Source: an uncultured Bacteroidales bacterium
GTDB taxonomy: Bacteria; Bacteroidota; Bacteroidia; Bacteroidales; F082
Reading direction: 5' to 3'
Assembly: GCA_947303335.1 (NCBI GenBank)
Contig: CAMYYB010000005.1
Span: forward strand, 1 to 64,000
DNA length: 64,000 nucleotides
Part shown: positions 1 to 6,600 of the stretch, one piece after another
How positions within the stretch are numbered: the stretch's first letter is position 1
Layout: each line of letters starts with the position of its first letter
Notes under the pieces: model-generated
The model's database searches: none
Told to the model about the DNA's origin: nothing
What the model saw: only the letters and a program-made list of their open reading frames with translations
Position numbers and translations under genes: made by a program

Positions 1-2
1 AC

Positions 3-107
3 AACACCGTGAGCGAGCGCAGCCGCAAACTGAAAGGCATTTTCGGCAGCGAGGAGCCGCTTTCCGCGACGCTACGAGGCTTTTCCAACGAATCCATATC
101 TATTTGA
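3..107 (+). CDS. C-terminal end of an unrecognised protein (cut by window edge)
   Basis: An open frame enters from the left edge and ends at TGA 105-107, giving about 34 residues that are rich in Ser, Arg and Lys and contain SERSRKLKGIFGSEEP. No start is visible because the gene begins outside the window. The tail is too short to assign to a family. Its last three codons lie inside the 58-bp repeat that begins at 98, so the repeat covers the 3' end of this gene. It may belong to the same accessory element as the kinase-like gene that follows, but that is only suggested by position. Confidence 0.45.
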   Translation, partial: NTVSERSRKLKGIFGSEEPLSATLRGFSNESISI

Positions 108-155
108 TTATCGGTACGATAGCTAAAAACCCGCACAAATCCGCACATTGTTTTT
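98..155 (+). repeat. 58-bp direct repeat, left copy
   Basis: This copy matches 1003-1060 at 56 of 58 positions (differences at T/A and T/C). Weaker similarity continues about 10 bases further left. Inside are a small inverted repeat TATCG-GTA-CGATA and a direct repeat CCGCACA-aat-CCGCACA. The pair brackets the kinase-like gene at 200-976. Confidence 0.9.
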
Positions 156-185
156 TGAGGTTTTGGAAATAATGTGTATTTTTGC
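155..185 (+). promoter_or_regulatory. Bacteroidota promoter of the kinase-like gene
   Basis: A TTG -33 element at 155-157 and a TATTTTTGC -7 box at 177-185 are separated by 19 bases, matching the TTTG / TAnnTTTG consensus. The -33 region touches the right end of the 58-bp repeat. The likely start codon (200) lies only 14 bases after the -7 box, so the leader is very short. Confidence 0.7.
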
Positions 186-199
186 ACAAATGAAAAACG

Positions 200-976
200 A
201 TGAAGTGCTTTCAAGACCTATATGAGGCAATTGCTAATGACGGCTTCACACAGTCAACACTTCATATCATCGATGAACTTGTAAACCAGATAGAAAATGG
301 ATCCACAGACCTTCCTCGATTTAATCTTCGAGAGCATTCAGGAGTCTGCAAGGCAGGCTCGGCTCTCATCGGGGCGACCCTCGTCGCAAGCTACGCTGAA
401 AGAAGCCTTACAGCAAGTGGCCATGCTGGAAGCGGCCAAAAAAGCCCAAGCAACTGGGAAATAGACGAATTGCAAGAAAAACTCATTGAGCAATGGGCAA
501 AGGCTGCTCGCCTTTGGGTAGAATCGTCGGATGATATTGTCCGAAAAGGATTCGGCCCCATGATAGCCGAAGGTGCGGAAGCGAAGGTTTATTATAGAGA
601 GGGTTCGCCCGCAGTTTTGAAAGAACGGGCCTCCATCTATTCCACCACCCAAAAGGCTCTTGATGCCATTGCGCTACACAATTACATCTTTCCAGAGACA
701 GCCATGCACGTCATCGGCTTCACGCGCGATTCGGACGGACTTTTCCGTGTGATTCTTACACAGCCATACGTCCGTTGTCAGCGTCTTGCCTCAAAGGAAG
801 AAATCGACAAACTTGCAGCCGAAAAAGGATTCCGTGACAATCGGGAAGGACAGGGAGTGAACTACATTTCGGAACGCATTGCATTGGAGGATATGCACCC
901 CGCCAATGTGTTTATCGATGAAGTGACCTCGCTTCCCATCTGCATCGACTGTATCGTCAAATTCGTGAAGAAATGA
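200..976 (+). CDS. Protein-kinase-fold protein (polyvalent-protein kinase type), accessory
   Basis: This 258-aa protein is probably a member of the kinase-like domains found in polyvalent proteins of phages and conjugative elements. Residues 117-141 resemble a nucleotide-binding loop (GFGPMIAEGAEAKVYY) followed by a lysine at K141 in the position of the ATP-anchoring Lys. LTQPYV (187-192) sits where a hinge would be. LEDMHPANVFID (229-240) resembles a catalytic loop with H233 and N236, and D250 in PICIDC could be the metal-binding Asp. The first 90 residues are not recognised. An overlapping +1 frame (297-464) also reads as a plausible 55-aa helical peptide, so a frameshift or nested gene at the 5' end cannot be excluded. 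The gene stands alone between two 58-bp direct repeats. Substrate and activity are unknown. Confidence 0.6.
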   Translation: MKCFQDLYEAIANDGFTQSTLHIIDELVNQIENGSTDLPRFNLREHSGVCKAGSALIGATLVASYAERSLTASGHAGSGQKSPSNWEIDELQEKLIEQWAKAARLWVESSDDIVRKGFGPMIAEGAEAKVYYREGSPAVLKERASIYSTTQKALDAIALHNYIFPETAMHVIGFTRDSDGLFRVILTQPYVRCQRLASKEEIDKLAAEKGFRDNREGQGVNYISERIALEDMHPANVFIDEVTSLPICIDCIVKFVKK

Positions 977-1002
977 ATTTGATGGCACTTTGAGGAATCT
1001 GC

Positions 1003-1060
1003 ATCTAATTGATTATCGGTACGATAGCCAAAAACCCGCACAAATCCGCACATTGTTTTT
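1003..1060 (+). repeat. 58-bp direct repeat, right copy
   Basis: This is the second copy of the repeat at 98-155, with the same orientation and 2 mismatches. It begins 27 bases after the stop of the kinase-like gene and ends immediately before the promoter of the next gene. The segment from repeat to repeat is 905 bp, one gene plus its promoter, which is the layout of a mobile cassette or of a duplication. Confidence 0.9.
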
Positions 1061-1061
1061 C

Positions 1062-1094
1062 TTGACAGGTGTGGGGGTGTTGGTGTAGTTTTGC
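1062..1094 (+). promoter_or_regulatory. Promoter of the 510-aa T9SS cargo gene
   Basis: TTG at 1062-1064 and TAGTTTTGC at 1086-1094 are separated by 21 bases and match the Bacteroidota -33/-7 pattern. It lies directly after the right copy of the 58-bp repeat, mirroring the promoter after the left copy. Confidence 0.65.
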
Positions 1095-1118
1095 CGAAAA
1101 TTTCAAAACCTAATAGTT

Positions 1119-2651
1119 ATGAAAACGACAAAAAAATTCATGATGATTTGCTGCCTGATGGTGATGGCGGCGACGGGTTATGCCCAGGAATGGGCCGTGT
1201 CAGTTGATCAAACAGAAATGGCAAAAGAGATGATTGCCGTCGATGGCGGCGAACATATCCTTTGTGTTGGCTCCGCACCTGGTCGTGACGGATGCCTCCT
1301 AAAGGTGGACAAGGATGGCAACTATATCAGCCGACAGGTACATTTGCCTGGGATGGCACTTCGGTATTATTCAGCCATTGAACTTGACAACGGAAACTAC
1401 ATGGCCTTCGGTATTTGTGACGATAGTCTTGCCGACCCCCATTACCAAAGGTACATGCAGGTGGATGTATTCGACAGCCAACTTGAAAGCGTAGCATCAC
1501 GGACATACGACATGGATGATGAAGTGACCGATTTGTTCAGTTCCCCAGATGCATGTAGCCATATGAAGTCTATCATCACCAGAAAGGGTACCGTGCTTTT
1601 GGCCGCTGCTCCCAGCTATGAAGATCAGATGTACAACGGTTTTTTCCATAGTGTATTACGCTTTTTTGAATTCGATGAGGAAGGAGAACTATTGAGGATT
1701 GTGGACAATCCAACATCAACAGCGTTAGCAACGGACATAAAAACAATCACTTACGCCCCTAATTCCGACAATCTGATGGTGTATGTCGGGAGTGGTATTT
1801 TCGGGAACGCGAGCGGTTTTGCTGGAATGATGGTGGCAGATACGGCCTATAACATCGTTGCCAAACAACCACTTTGGAACCTTGATGGGTTGGAATGTGA
1901 AGACATAGCTTGCGATGGGCATTGGATTGACGGCCAATATATGATCCTGGATGTAGAGCAATACATAGGTTCTTCGTTCACTTTCCATACCCTATATAAG
2001 ATTGATTCCGCCCGCAATGTTTATGCTCATCACGATGTGGAACCTGCCGACTCGTGTACAAGAGTGCCTCGTGAAAGGAACACGGCCTATGTAAACGATT
2101 CGACGATATTTGCGATTAGTATTTTCAGCGAAACCATGTACAGCTCTCTTTCATACGAAAACGCAAACATCCTATTGTATGACAAACACTTGAACCTGCT
2201 CGGGCGCAAGGTAATCAAAACGGACGATGTAACATACTTCCCCAGTGTGCCAGCAGTATTCAACGATGGAGGATGCCTTGTTTTGGTTCGTATCAGGACC
2301 GAAGAAAATTATCAAGGGGAGCCGTTTACCGATTATGAACTCATGAAGTTCCGGCGCGAGGACATTGAAATCACTTGGGATGTGGTGCAGGAAAACGAGA
2401 CCGAGACGCATCCTTCGCCATATCCGAATCCCACCAAAGGCATCCTGAACATCCCGATAAACCAAGCAGAACACAACGAACTAAGGCTTCAGATCTTCGA
2501 CATGAAGGGAGTGAAATGCTTTGATTGTGCCATCACCAAGCAAGGCGACCTCATCACCGTGGACACACAGAACCTTGATGCGGGGGTGTATGTGTATCGC
2601 ATCACCTCTGGCGGGAAGGAAATAACAGGCGGGAAGATTTTAAAAGAATAG
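1119..2651 (+). CDS. T9SS type A sorting domain protein, secreted, function unknown
   Basis: This 510-aa protein has an N-terminal Sec signal peptide (MKTTKKFMMICCLMVMAATG, cleavage likely near AQ/EW). Its C-terminal ~80 residues look like a T9SS type A sorting domain: a YPNPTKGILNI start, an LQIFDMKG strand, a DAGVYVYRI strand and a GGKILKE end. The central ~400 residues contain many short beta-strand blocks with aromatic and Asp/Gly residues (for example NGNYMAFGICDD, DGGCLVLVRI), as expected for a beta-propeller, but I cannot name the fold. It should cross the outer membrane through the SprA pore encoded at 19841-27340 and be released or anchored after the tail is removed. It is preceded by its own promoter and followed by a 157-bp gap, so it is probably monocistronic. 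Confidence 0.85.
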   Translation: MKTTKKFMMICCLMVMAATGYAQEWAVSVDQTEMAKEMIAVDGGEHILCVGSAPGRDGCLLKVDKDGNYISRQVHLPGMALRYYSAIELDNGNYMAFGICDDSLADPHYQRYMQVDVFDSQLESVASRTYDMDDEVTDLFSSPDACSHMKSIITRKGTVLLAAAPSYEDQMYNGFFHSVLRFFEFDEEGELLRIVDNPTSTALATDIKTITYAPNSDNLMVYVGSGIFGNASGFAGMMVADTAYNIVAKQPLWNLDGLECEDIACDGHWIDGQYMILDVEQYIGSSFTFHTLYKIDSARNVYAHHDVEPADSCTRVPRERNTAYVNDSTIFAISIFSETMYSSLSYENANILLYDKHLNLLGRKVIKTDDVTYFPSVPAVFNDGGCLVLVRIRTEENYQGEPFTDYELMKFRREDIEITWDVVQENETETHPSPYPNPTKGILNIPINQAEHNELRLQIFDMKGVKCFDCAITKQGDLITVDTQNLDAGVYVYRITSGGKEITGGKILKE

Positions 2652-2729
2652 GAATTGTTGTAATCTGGAACTGCAACGTATTGTAAAACAACAAAGTGAC
2701 TTTACAAAAGTTTGTAATGGCCTTTGGAC

Positions 2730-2763
2730 TTGAAAAAACAGCGAAAATTTGCTATACTTTTGC
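2730..2763 (+). promoter_or_regulatory. Promoter of the lipoprotein/OM-barrel genes
   Basis: TACTTTTGC at 2755-2763 is a good -7 box, with TTG at 2730-2732 at a slightly long spacing of 22. The start codon follows 45 bases downstream at 2809. It probably drives the genes at 2809, 3306 and possibly 4034. Confidence 0.6.
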
Positions 2764-2808
2764 ATCATAAATTCAAATCAAATTATCAATACCTAAAATT
2801 AAAGTATT

Positions 2809-3288
2809 ATGAACAACAGAAAATTCAGATTCGGAACGCTGCTGGTGTTTTTGGCGGCAATGACTTTTACATTGAGCTCTTGTGAGTATATGGTGAATGT
2901 CGATTTTAAGATTGCTCACAACGAAAACGACACGCTTGTGCTGACAGGATGGAATGGGACAAACGAAGTTTGTTACAGGAGTCCTTATACCAGCAATTCT
3001 GGCGATGTGTTCGACAAAACGACTATCAGCTCTTTCAGGGCGGGTGGCGGTTCTTCCACTACCGTTACGGAAGAGCAAGCCTTCACGCAACTCATGTCGG
3101 ATTATGACAGCGTGATGATTACGCGCCGTTCTGACAATAAATCTACTATTACTTATCGCCATGACGAGAATGCCAGCGATGCGCAACGGTATTTCTTCAC
3201 CCGCGAAGCGTGGAGTTGCACCCCCGAAGGCGAGATGGAAAAAGACAGGACTTACACCCTTATCTTGAAGGATGAGATGTTTAAATAA
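2809..3288 (+). CDS. Small predicted lipoprotein, unrecognised
   Basis: This 159-aa protein has a lipoprotein signal: a basic start (MNNRKFRF), a hydrophobic core and the lipobox LSSC with Cys at about residue 25. The mature part begins EYMVNVDFKIAHNENDTLVLTGWNG and is mostly short beta-strands, which would suit a small beta-sandwich facing the periplasm. I do not recognise the family. It is followed after 17 bases by an outer-membrane barrel protein and then another lipoprotein, so the three may form an envelope complex. No catalytic motif is visible. Confidence 0.75.
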   Translation: MNNRKFRFGTLLVFLAAMTFTLSSCEYMVNVDFKIAHNENDTLVLTGWNGTNEVCYRSPYTSNSGDVFDKTTISSFRAGGGSSTTVTEEQAFTQLMSDYDSVMITRRSDNKSTITYRHDENASDAQRYFFTREAWSCTPEGEMEKDRTYTLILKDEMFK

Positions 3289-3305
3289 ACTGATAACAAT
3301 AAACA

Positions 3306-4007
3306 ATGATAACAACAATGAGAAAAGTAGTATTATTTGTAGTTTCCTTATGCTGCATGGTTTCGGCTTCTGCACAGCAAACCATGAACACAAAGAGAGT
3401 CAACAACACATTGGGCGTTTGCATGATGGGCAAGACGATGCAGTGTAACGGCATCAGCATGTCATACCTGGCTTCGGAGCAAGGTAAGATGGCACTTGCC
3501 TACGGCCTGGAATACGACCGCGAGTACATGTTAGGCAAGACGCCTCTGGGAATTGTGACAGGCATCCGCATGGAGTATAGCCGCCCCTACGCCAAATTCG
3601 AGGAAGAGGGACAAACCCTCGAGGTGAAAGCCCACGACCTTACTGGGGTGATTCCTGTTATGTTGCAATACCATGACAAGTTGGGCGACCACACCGAGCT
3701 TCAGCTCTTTACGGGTCCAAGTCTGGATTTGGTGATTTTCCGCAAAACGGATGCTTCAGGAGTCATATCAGGAAGCGGCAGCTATATCTTTGGGAGTCCG
3801 CTTGAAAACAGCGGGAAACCCACATGGCATTGGATTGGTCTGTCGTGGAATTTCGGTATCGGAATCCAATACAACGACATCGCCTTCAGGATTTCGTCAG
3901 GTTATGGCTTGCTGAACCATTTTGACAAAGATTATACGGCGCAGTATATGGGCTATCCTTTGCGCATCAACAGGCCTATTGTGGGTACGGTGATGTTTAG
4001 ACTGTAG
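3306..4007 (+). CDS. Outer-membrane beta-barrel protein
   Basis: This 233-aa protein has a signal peptide (core VVLFVVSLCCMVSASAQ). Its mature part is built from alternating amphipathic strands and ends in the aromatic strand GTVMFRL, whose penultimate-type hydrophobic pattern suits BAM-dependent insertion. Blocks such as GLEYDREYMLG, GIVTGIRMEYSRPYA, LQLFTGPSLDLVIF and WNFGIGIQYNDIAFRISSGYGLL are typical of the porin-family small barrels of Bacteroidota. A second in-frame ATG at 3318 (MRKVVLF) makes a more conventional signal-peptide start than the ATG at 3306. It sits in a likely operon with the lipoprotein genes on either side. Confidence 0.75.
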   Translation: MITTMRKVVLFVVSLCCMVSASAQQTMNTKRVNNTLGVCMMGKTMQCNGISMSYLASEQGKMALAYGLEYDREYMLGKTPLGIVTGIRMEYSRPYAKFEEEGQTLEVKAHDLTGVIPVMLQYHDKLGDHTELQLFTGPSLDLVIFRKTDASGVISGSGSYIFGSPLENSGKPTWHWIGLSWNFGIGIQYNDIAFRISSGYGLLNHFDKDYTAQYMGYPLRINRPIVGTVMFRL

Positions 4008-4033
4008 ATCTAAAGTTTGGCTAATAATAACCT

Positions 4034-4255
4034 ATGGGAATTAGAAGGTTTTTCAGTTTTGTTTCTGTGGTGGTCATCATGCTGCTGGCGGGATGCCAGC
4101 AAAATGACCAAAAGGAGCCTGCCAAAACCCTTATCCAAAGCGGGAAGGAGCAGGCCTACAGCCTGAAAAAGGACTCGGTGGAGGCCTTCGATGAGCAAAT
4201 GCGGCGATGGAGGGTACTGCATGGCGGGATGAGCAGGTGGGAGAGCGATAAATGA
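4034..4255 (+). CDS. Very small predicted lipoprotein
   Basis: This 73-aa protein has a lipobox (LLAGC, Cys at about residue 21) after a hydrophobic stretch. The mature peptide of about 52 residues is charged and mostly helical (KTLIQSGKEQAYSLKKDSVEAFDEQMRRW). It starts 26 bases after the barrel gene and is probably the last gene of that transcript. No family is recognised. The lipobox and the fit to the operon make it likely real despite its size. Confidence 0.6.
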   Translation: MGIRRFFSFVSVVVIMLLAGCQQNDQKEPAKTLIQSGKEQAYSLKKDSVEAFDEQMRRWRVLHGGMSRWESDK

Positions 4256-4933
4256 GTTGAGAGCAGTTGAAAGTTGGGAGTTGACTCCCCCGGCCTGCGG
4301 CCACCTCCTCTCGGAGGGGGACGTTATGCGTACTGACCTGCTATCGGGATTACGAAGGACTCCCAGTGGCCCCCTCTCGGAGGGGAAAGACTCCACTGCT
4401 CTCACGGTGGGAAGACTGTCCCAGTCCCATAGGCGAAAACCGTTCCTCTCTCTGTGATTTTAACTGTAGCAACTGTAGCAACTGTAACAAAAGCCATTTT
4501 GACTAATGACTATAATGACTAAAATGACCAAATGACTGCAAAGGCAAATTTACCATTCACTATCGCCTTTTTTTGAGCAAAAACCTTTCAAAATCCAGAA
4601 TTTTTGCTTAATTTTGCAGTCGCAAAACAAAACAGCGAATGAGCTACATTAATCCCTGTAACTATCTGTGTTTGTGAACGATAAATAGCATAGATAGACT
4701 TGTAGACTCTATTCGATACCATAACACTTTCACAATCAATACATTAAAGGTTTCAAATCCATAGCAAGCCTATAGCAACGCTATACCAAGCCTATAGGCG
4801 CTCTGAGGTAACTCTAAGGTAACTTTGAGGTAACACTGTGATTCCTCTCAGTTTTCTCCCAGATACCCTTCTGACAGCCTCTGCGAAACAGACAGCAACC
4901 ACAGGCCTGTCACCTCTAAAACAGAAGGCAATG
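4256..4933. other. Non-coding stretch with palindromes and short tandem repeats
   Basis: These 678 bases between the small lipoprotein and the convergent dehydrogenase contain no convincing gene. They hold two GC-rich hairpins (about 4305-4319 and 4371-4385), a low-complexity block at about 4457-4535 made of AACTGTAGC units and then ATGACT units, and at about 4804-4836 three copies of AGGTAAC. The open frames across this region have no protein-like composition. Confidence 0.7.
4300..4387. repeat. Pair of CTCTCGGAGGGG palindromes
   Basis: Two copies of a GC-rich core share CTCTCGGAGGGG and a preceding GGCC. Each can fold into a short stem with a TCG loop (CCCCTC-TCG-GAGGGG at 4371-4385; the first copy at about 4305-4319 has one G-T pair). 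They lie 66 bases apart downstream of the small lipoprotein gene and look like an extragenic repeat family rather than a classical terminator, since no T-run follows. Confidence 0.55.
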
Positions 4934-5854
4934 TCAGTCCTGTAGCAGCCGGATATTGTCCACCACGATGCCCAAACGCAACAAAAACGCCTCCTCAGTA
5001 GCAAAGCCGATATGAGGCAGCATGATGAGATTGGAGGCATCGAACAAGGGATTGTCCTGACTCAAAGGCGGCTCTTTACCGTAGACATCGGTGGCGGCAC
5101 CAGCAATCAAGCCTTCTTTCAAGGCATTGGCCAAAGCCTGTTCATTCACCACAGGACCGCGAGCCGTATTAATTAGGATGGTACTAGGCTTCATCAAGGC
5201 GAAATCCTTCTCGGTGATGAAGTCGCGGGTCTCGTTGTTCAAGGCGATGTGCAAGGTGATGATGTCGGATTCCTTCAGCAAGGTTTCCTTATCGACGAAA
5301 GTCACGCCCTCGACTTGTTTCGGGGTACGGTTCCACGCTAGCACTTTGCAGCCAAAGGCATTGGCCAGTTTCGCCACACGCTGTCCGATATTGCCCATAC
5401 CGATGATACCTAAGGTCTTGCCGCCGATTTCTCTTCCGGGCATGATGCCCTTGCGGTTGCATTGACGAGTGATGGCATCGTTCTCAAGGACTTTGCGGTA
5501 GAGGTCAATCATCAGGGCGATAGCCAGTTCAGCCACAGCCTCGGTGCTATAGCCTGCCGCGTTCTTCACGATGATACCGCGACGCTGGCATTCCTCCATA
5601 TCGATATGGTCCAAACCCGTGAAGGCGATGGAGAGCATCTTCAAGTTGGGGCAGGTATCCAAGAAGTCCTTGCGCAACGGGATATTGCTTTCGATGATGA
5701 CTTCCGCACCTTCGGCGCGACGAATCAGCTCATCAAGATTTTCGTTGCGGTCAGGATAGATGACGACTTCGTGTCCTGCTTTCTTCAGCCCTTCGCAGGC
5801 TGCCTCGATTTGCTCGACTTTCAGTCCAAGCGGTTCAAGAAAGACGATTCTCAT
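4934..5854 (-). CDS. D-2-hydroxyacid dehydrogenase family protein (NAD-dependent)
   Basis: This 306-aa cytosolic enzyme belongs to the D-isomer-specific 2-hydroxyacid dehydrogenase family, which reduces 2-oxoacids with NAD(P)H. The Rossmann nucleotide-binding motif is IGMGNIG (G152, G154, G157). The catalytic triad expected for the family is visible as Arg232 (NTARGPVV), Glu261 (GKEPP) and His281 (LPHIGFATEEA). The substrate-binding domain is formed by both ends of the chain. The length is normal for the family. Its ATG overlaps the stop of the upstream RidA gene (ATGA), so the two are translationally coupled. The exact substrate (phosphoglycerate, glyoxylate, lactate or other) cannot be told from sequence. 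RidA removes reactive enamines, so a link to serine or other amino-acid metabolism is possible. Confidence 0.88.
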   Translation of the reverse strand: MRIVFLEPLGLKVEQIEAACEGLKKAGHEVVIYPDRNENLDELIRRAEGAEVIIESNIPLRKDFLDTCPNLKMLSIAFTGLDHIDMEECQRRGIIVKNAAGYSTEAVAELAIALMIDLYRKVLENDAITRQCNRKGIMPGREIGGKTLGIIGMGNIGQRVAKLANAFGCKVLAWNRTPKQVEGVTFVDKETLLKESDIITLHIALNNETRDFITEKDFALMKPSTILINTARGPVVNEQALANALKEGLIAGAATDVYGKEPPLSQDNPLFDASNLIMLPHIGFATEEAFLLRLGIVVDNIRLLQD

Positions 5855-6225
5855 TTCGCGGCAATCATTTCGATTTCAACGAGAGCCTTCTTGGGCAGTT
5901 CCTTCACGGCAAAGGCGGCGCGGGCGGGATAGTCACCCTTGAAATACTTGCCGTATACGGCGTTCATCTCGCCGAAGTAGCTCATGTCAGCCAGATAGCA
6001 GGTTGATTTCACCACATTGTCGAAGGTGCAGCCCGCTTCGTTGAGGATGGCCTCAAGGTTTTTCAGGCTCTGCTCGGTTTGGGCGGTTACGCCTTCCGGC
6101 ATCTCGCCTGTTTCGGGATTGATAGGCAGTTGACCAGAGATAAACAGCATTCCGTTGGCTTCAATAGCTTGGCTGTAAGGTCCGATGGCTCCCGGAGCCT
6201 TTGTTGTTGCGATAACTTTTTTCAT
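5851..6225 (-). CDS. ridA: RidA family reactive intermediate (enamine/imine) deaminase
   Basis: This 124-aa protein has the size and signature of RidA/YjgF/TdcF proteins, trimeric cytosolic enzymes that hydrolyse reactive 2-aminoacrylate-type enamines made by PLP enzymes. Visible hallmarks are PGAIGPYSQAI near the N-terminus, the SGQLPINPETG loop, the key Arg at R102 in YPARAAF and Glu117 in the LVEIEMIA end; the R-to-E spacing of 15 is that of the family. It is the first gene of a two-gene operon with the dehydrogenase at 4934-5854 (4-base overlap). A divergent promoter lies upstream, back to back with that of ftsB. Confidence 0.93.
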   Translation of the reverse strand: MKKVIATTKAPGAIGPYSQAIEANGMLFISGQLPINPETGEMPEGVTAQTEQSLKNLEAILNEAGCTFDNVVKSTCYLADMSYFGEMNAVYGKYFKGDYPARAAFAVKELPKKALVEIEMIAAK

Positions 6226-6255
6226 TGTTTGCGTTTTTTATGGGATTTTAGCGTT

Positions 6256-6264
6256 GCAAAAATA
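6256..6264 (-). promoter_or_regulatory. -7 box of the ridA operon
   Basis: On the minus strand this reads TATTTTTGC, a perfect TAnnTTTG match, 31 bases before the ridA start. It is back to back with the plus-strand -7 box at 6275-6283, so the two promoters share about 30 bp and may interfere with each other. Confidence 0.65.
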
Positions 6265-6274
6265 GGAAAAATGT

Positions 6275-6283
6275 TACTTTTGC
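6275..6283 (+). promoter_or_regulatory. -7 box of the ftsB-DUF5686-apbE operon
   Basis: TACTTTTGC lies 20 bases before the ATG at 6304. It decides the start of the downstream gene, since a longer open frame reaching back to 6079 would begin upstream of the promoter and inside ridA. Confidence 0.65.
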
Positions 6284-6303
6284 AACCTAAAACATCCAAA
6301 GAA

Positions 6304-6600
6304 ATGACATTCAAAAAAATCTTACTCAAACTCCATAACCGCTATGTGTATGCTGTTGCAGCCTTTCTTGCTGTTTTCCTCGTTTTCGACCAGTTCAACC
6401 TGTTCGAGCAAATCCGTCTTCGTAAGACGTTAGAGGAACAAAAGAAGGAAATCGAGTTCTATGAAAAAGAGATTTCGGAAAGTCGCGACCTGCTTGACCG
6501 CCTGAAGAACGACACCGCCACGATGGAAAAGGTGGCTCGCGAGAACTACATGATGAAACGCGATAACGAGGTCATCTATCTAATTGAGACGCAGGAATGA
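6304..6600 (+). CDS. Septum formation initiator, FtsB/DivIC family
   Basis: This 98-aa single-pass inner-membrane protein belongs to the divisome family that links FtsL and FtsQ and helps activate septal wall synthesis. The sequence shows a short cytosolic start (MTFKKILLKLHNR), a membrane helix at about residues 14-31 (YVYAVAAFLAVFLVFDQF), a coiled coil at about 36-72 (LRKTLEEQKKEIEFYEKEI) and the family ending with ENYMMKRDNEVIYLI. I chose the ATG at 6304 because the -7 box ends at 6283 and the family length is about 100 residues. Its stop overlaps the start of the next gene by 4 bases (ATGA). Confidence 0.87.
   Translation: MTFKKILLKLHNRYVYAVAAFLAVFLVFDQFNLFEQIRLRKTLEEQKKEIEFYEKEISESRDLLDRLKNDTATMEKVARENYMMKRDNEVIYLIETQE

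Noticed and set aside
4010-4457. Open frames on both strands across 4010-4457
   Set aside because: They run through the GC palindromes, overlap the lipoprotein gene on the opposite strand and have no start signal or family-like sequence.
4792-5040. 82-codon minus-strand frame upstream of the dehydrogenase stop
   Set aside because: It overlaps the dehydrogenase gene in another frame, runs into its 3' end and is rich in Cys, Arg and Trp without a protein-like pattern.
6079-6303. Longer start for the ftsB-like gene
   Set aside because: The extension runs through ridA on the opposite strand and through the -7 box at 6275-6283; the family length is met from 6304.
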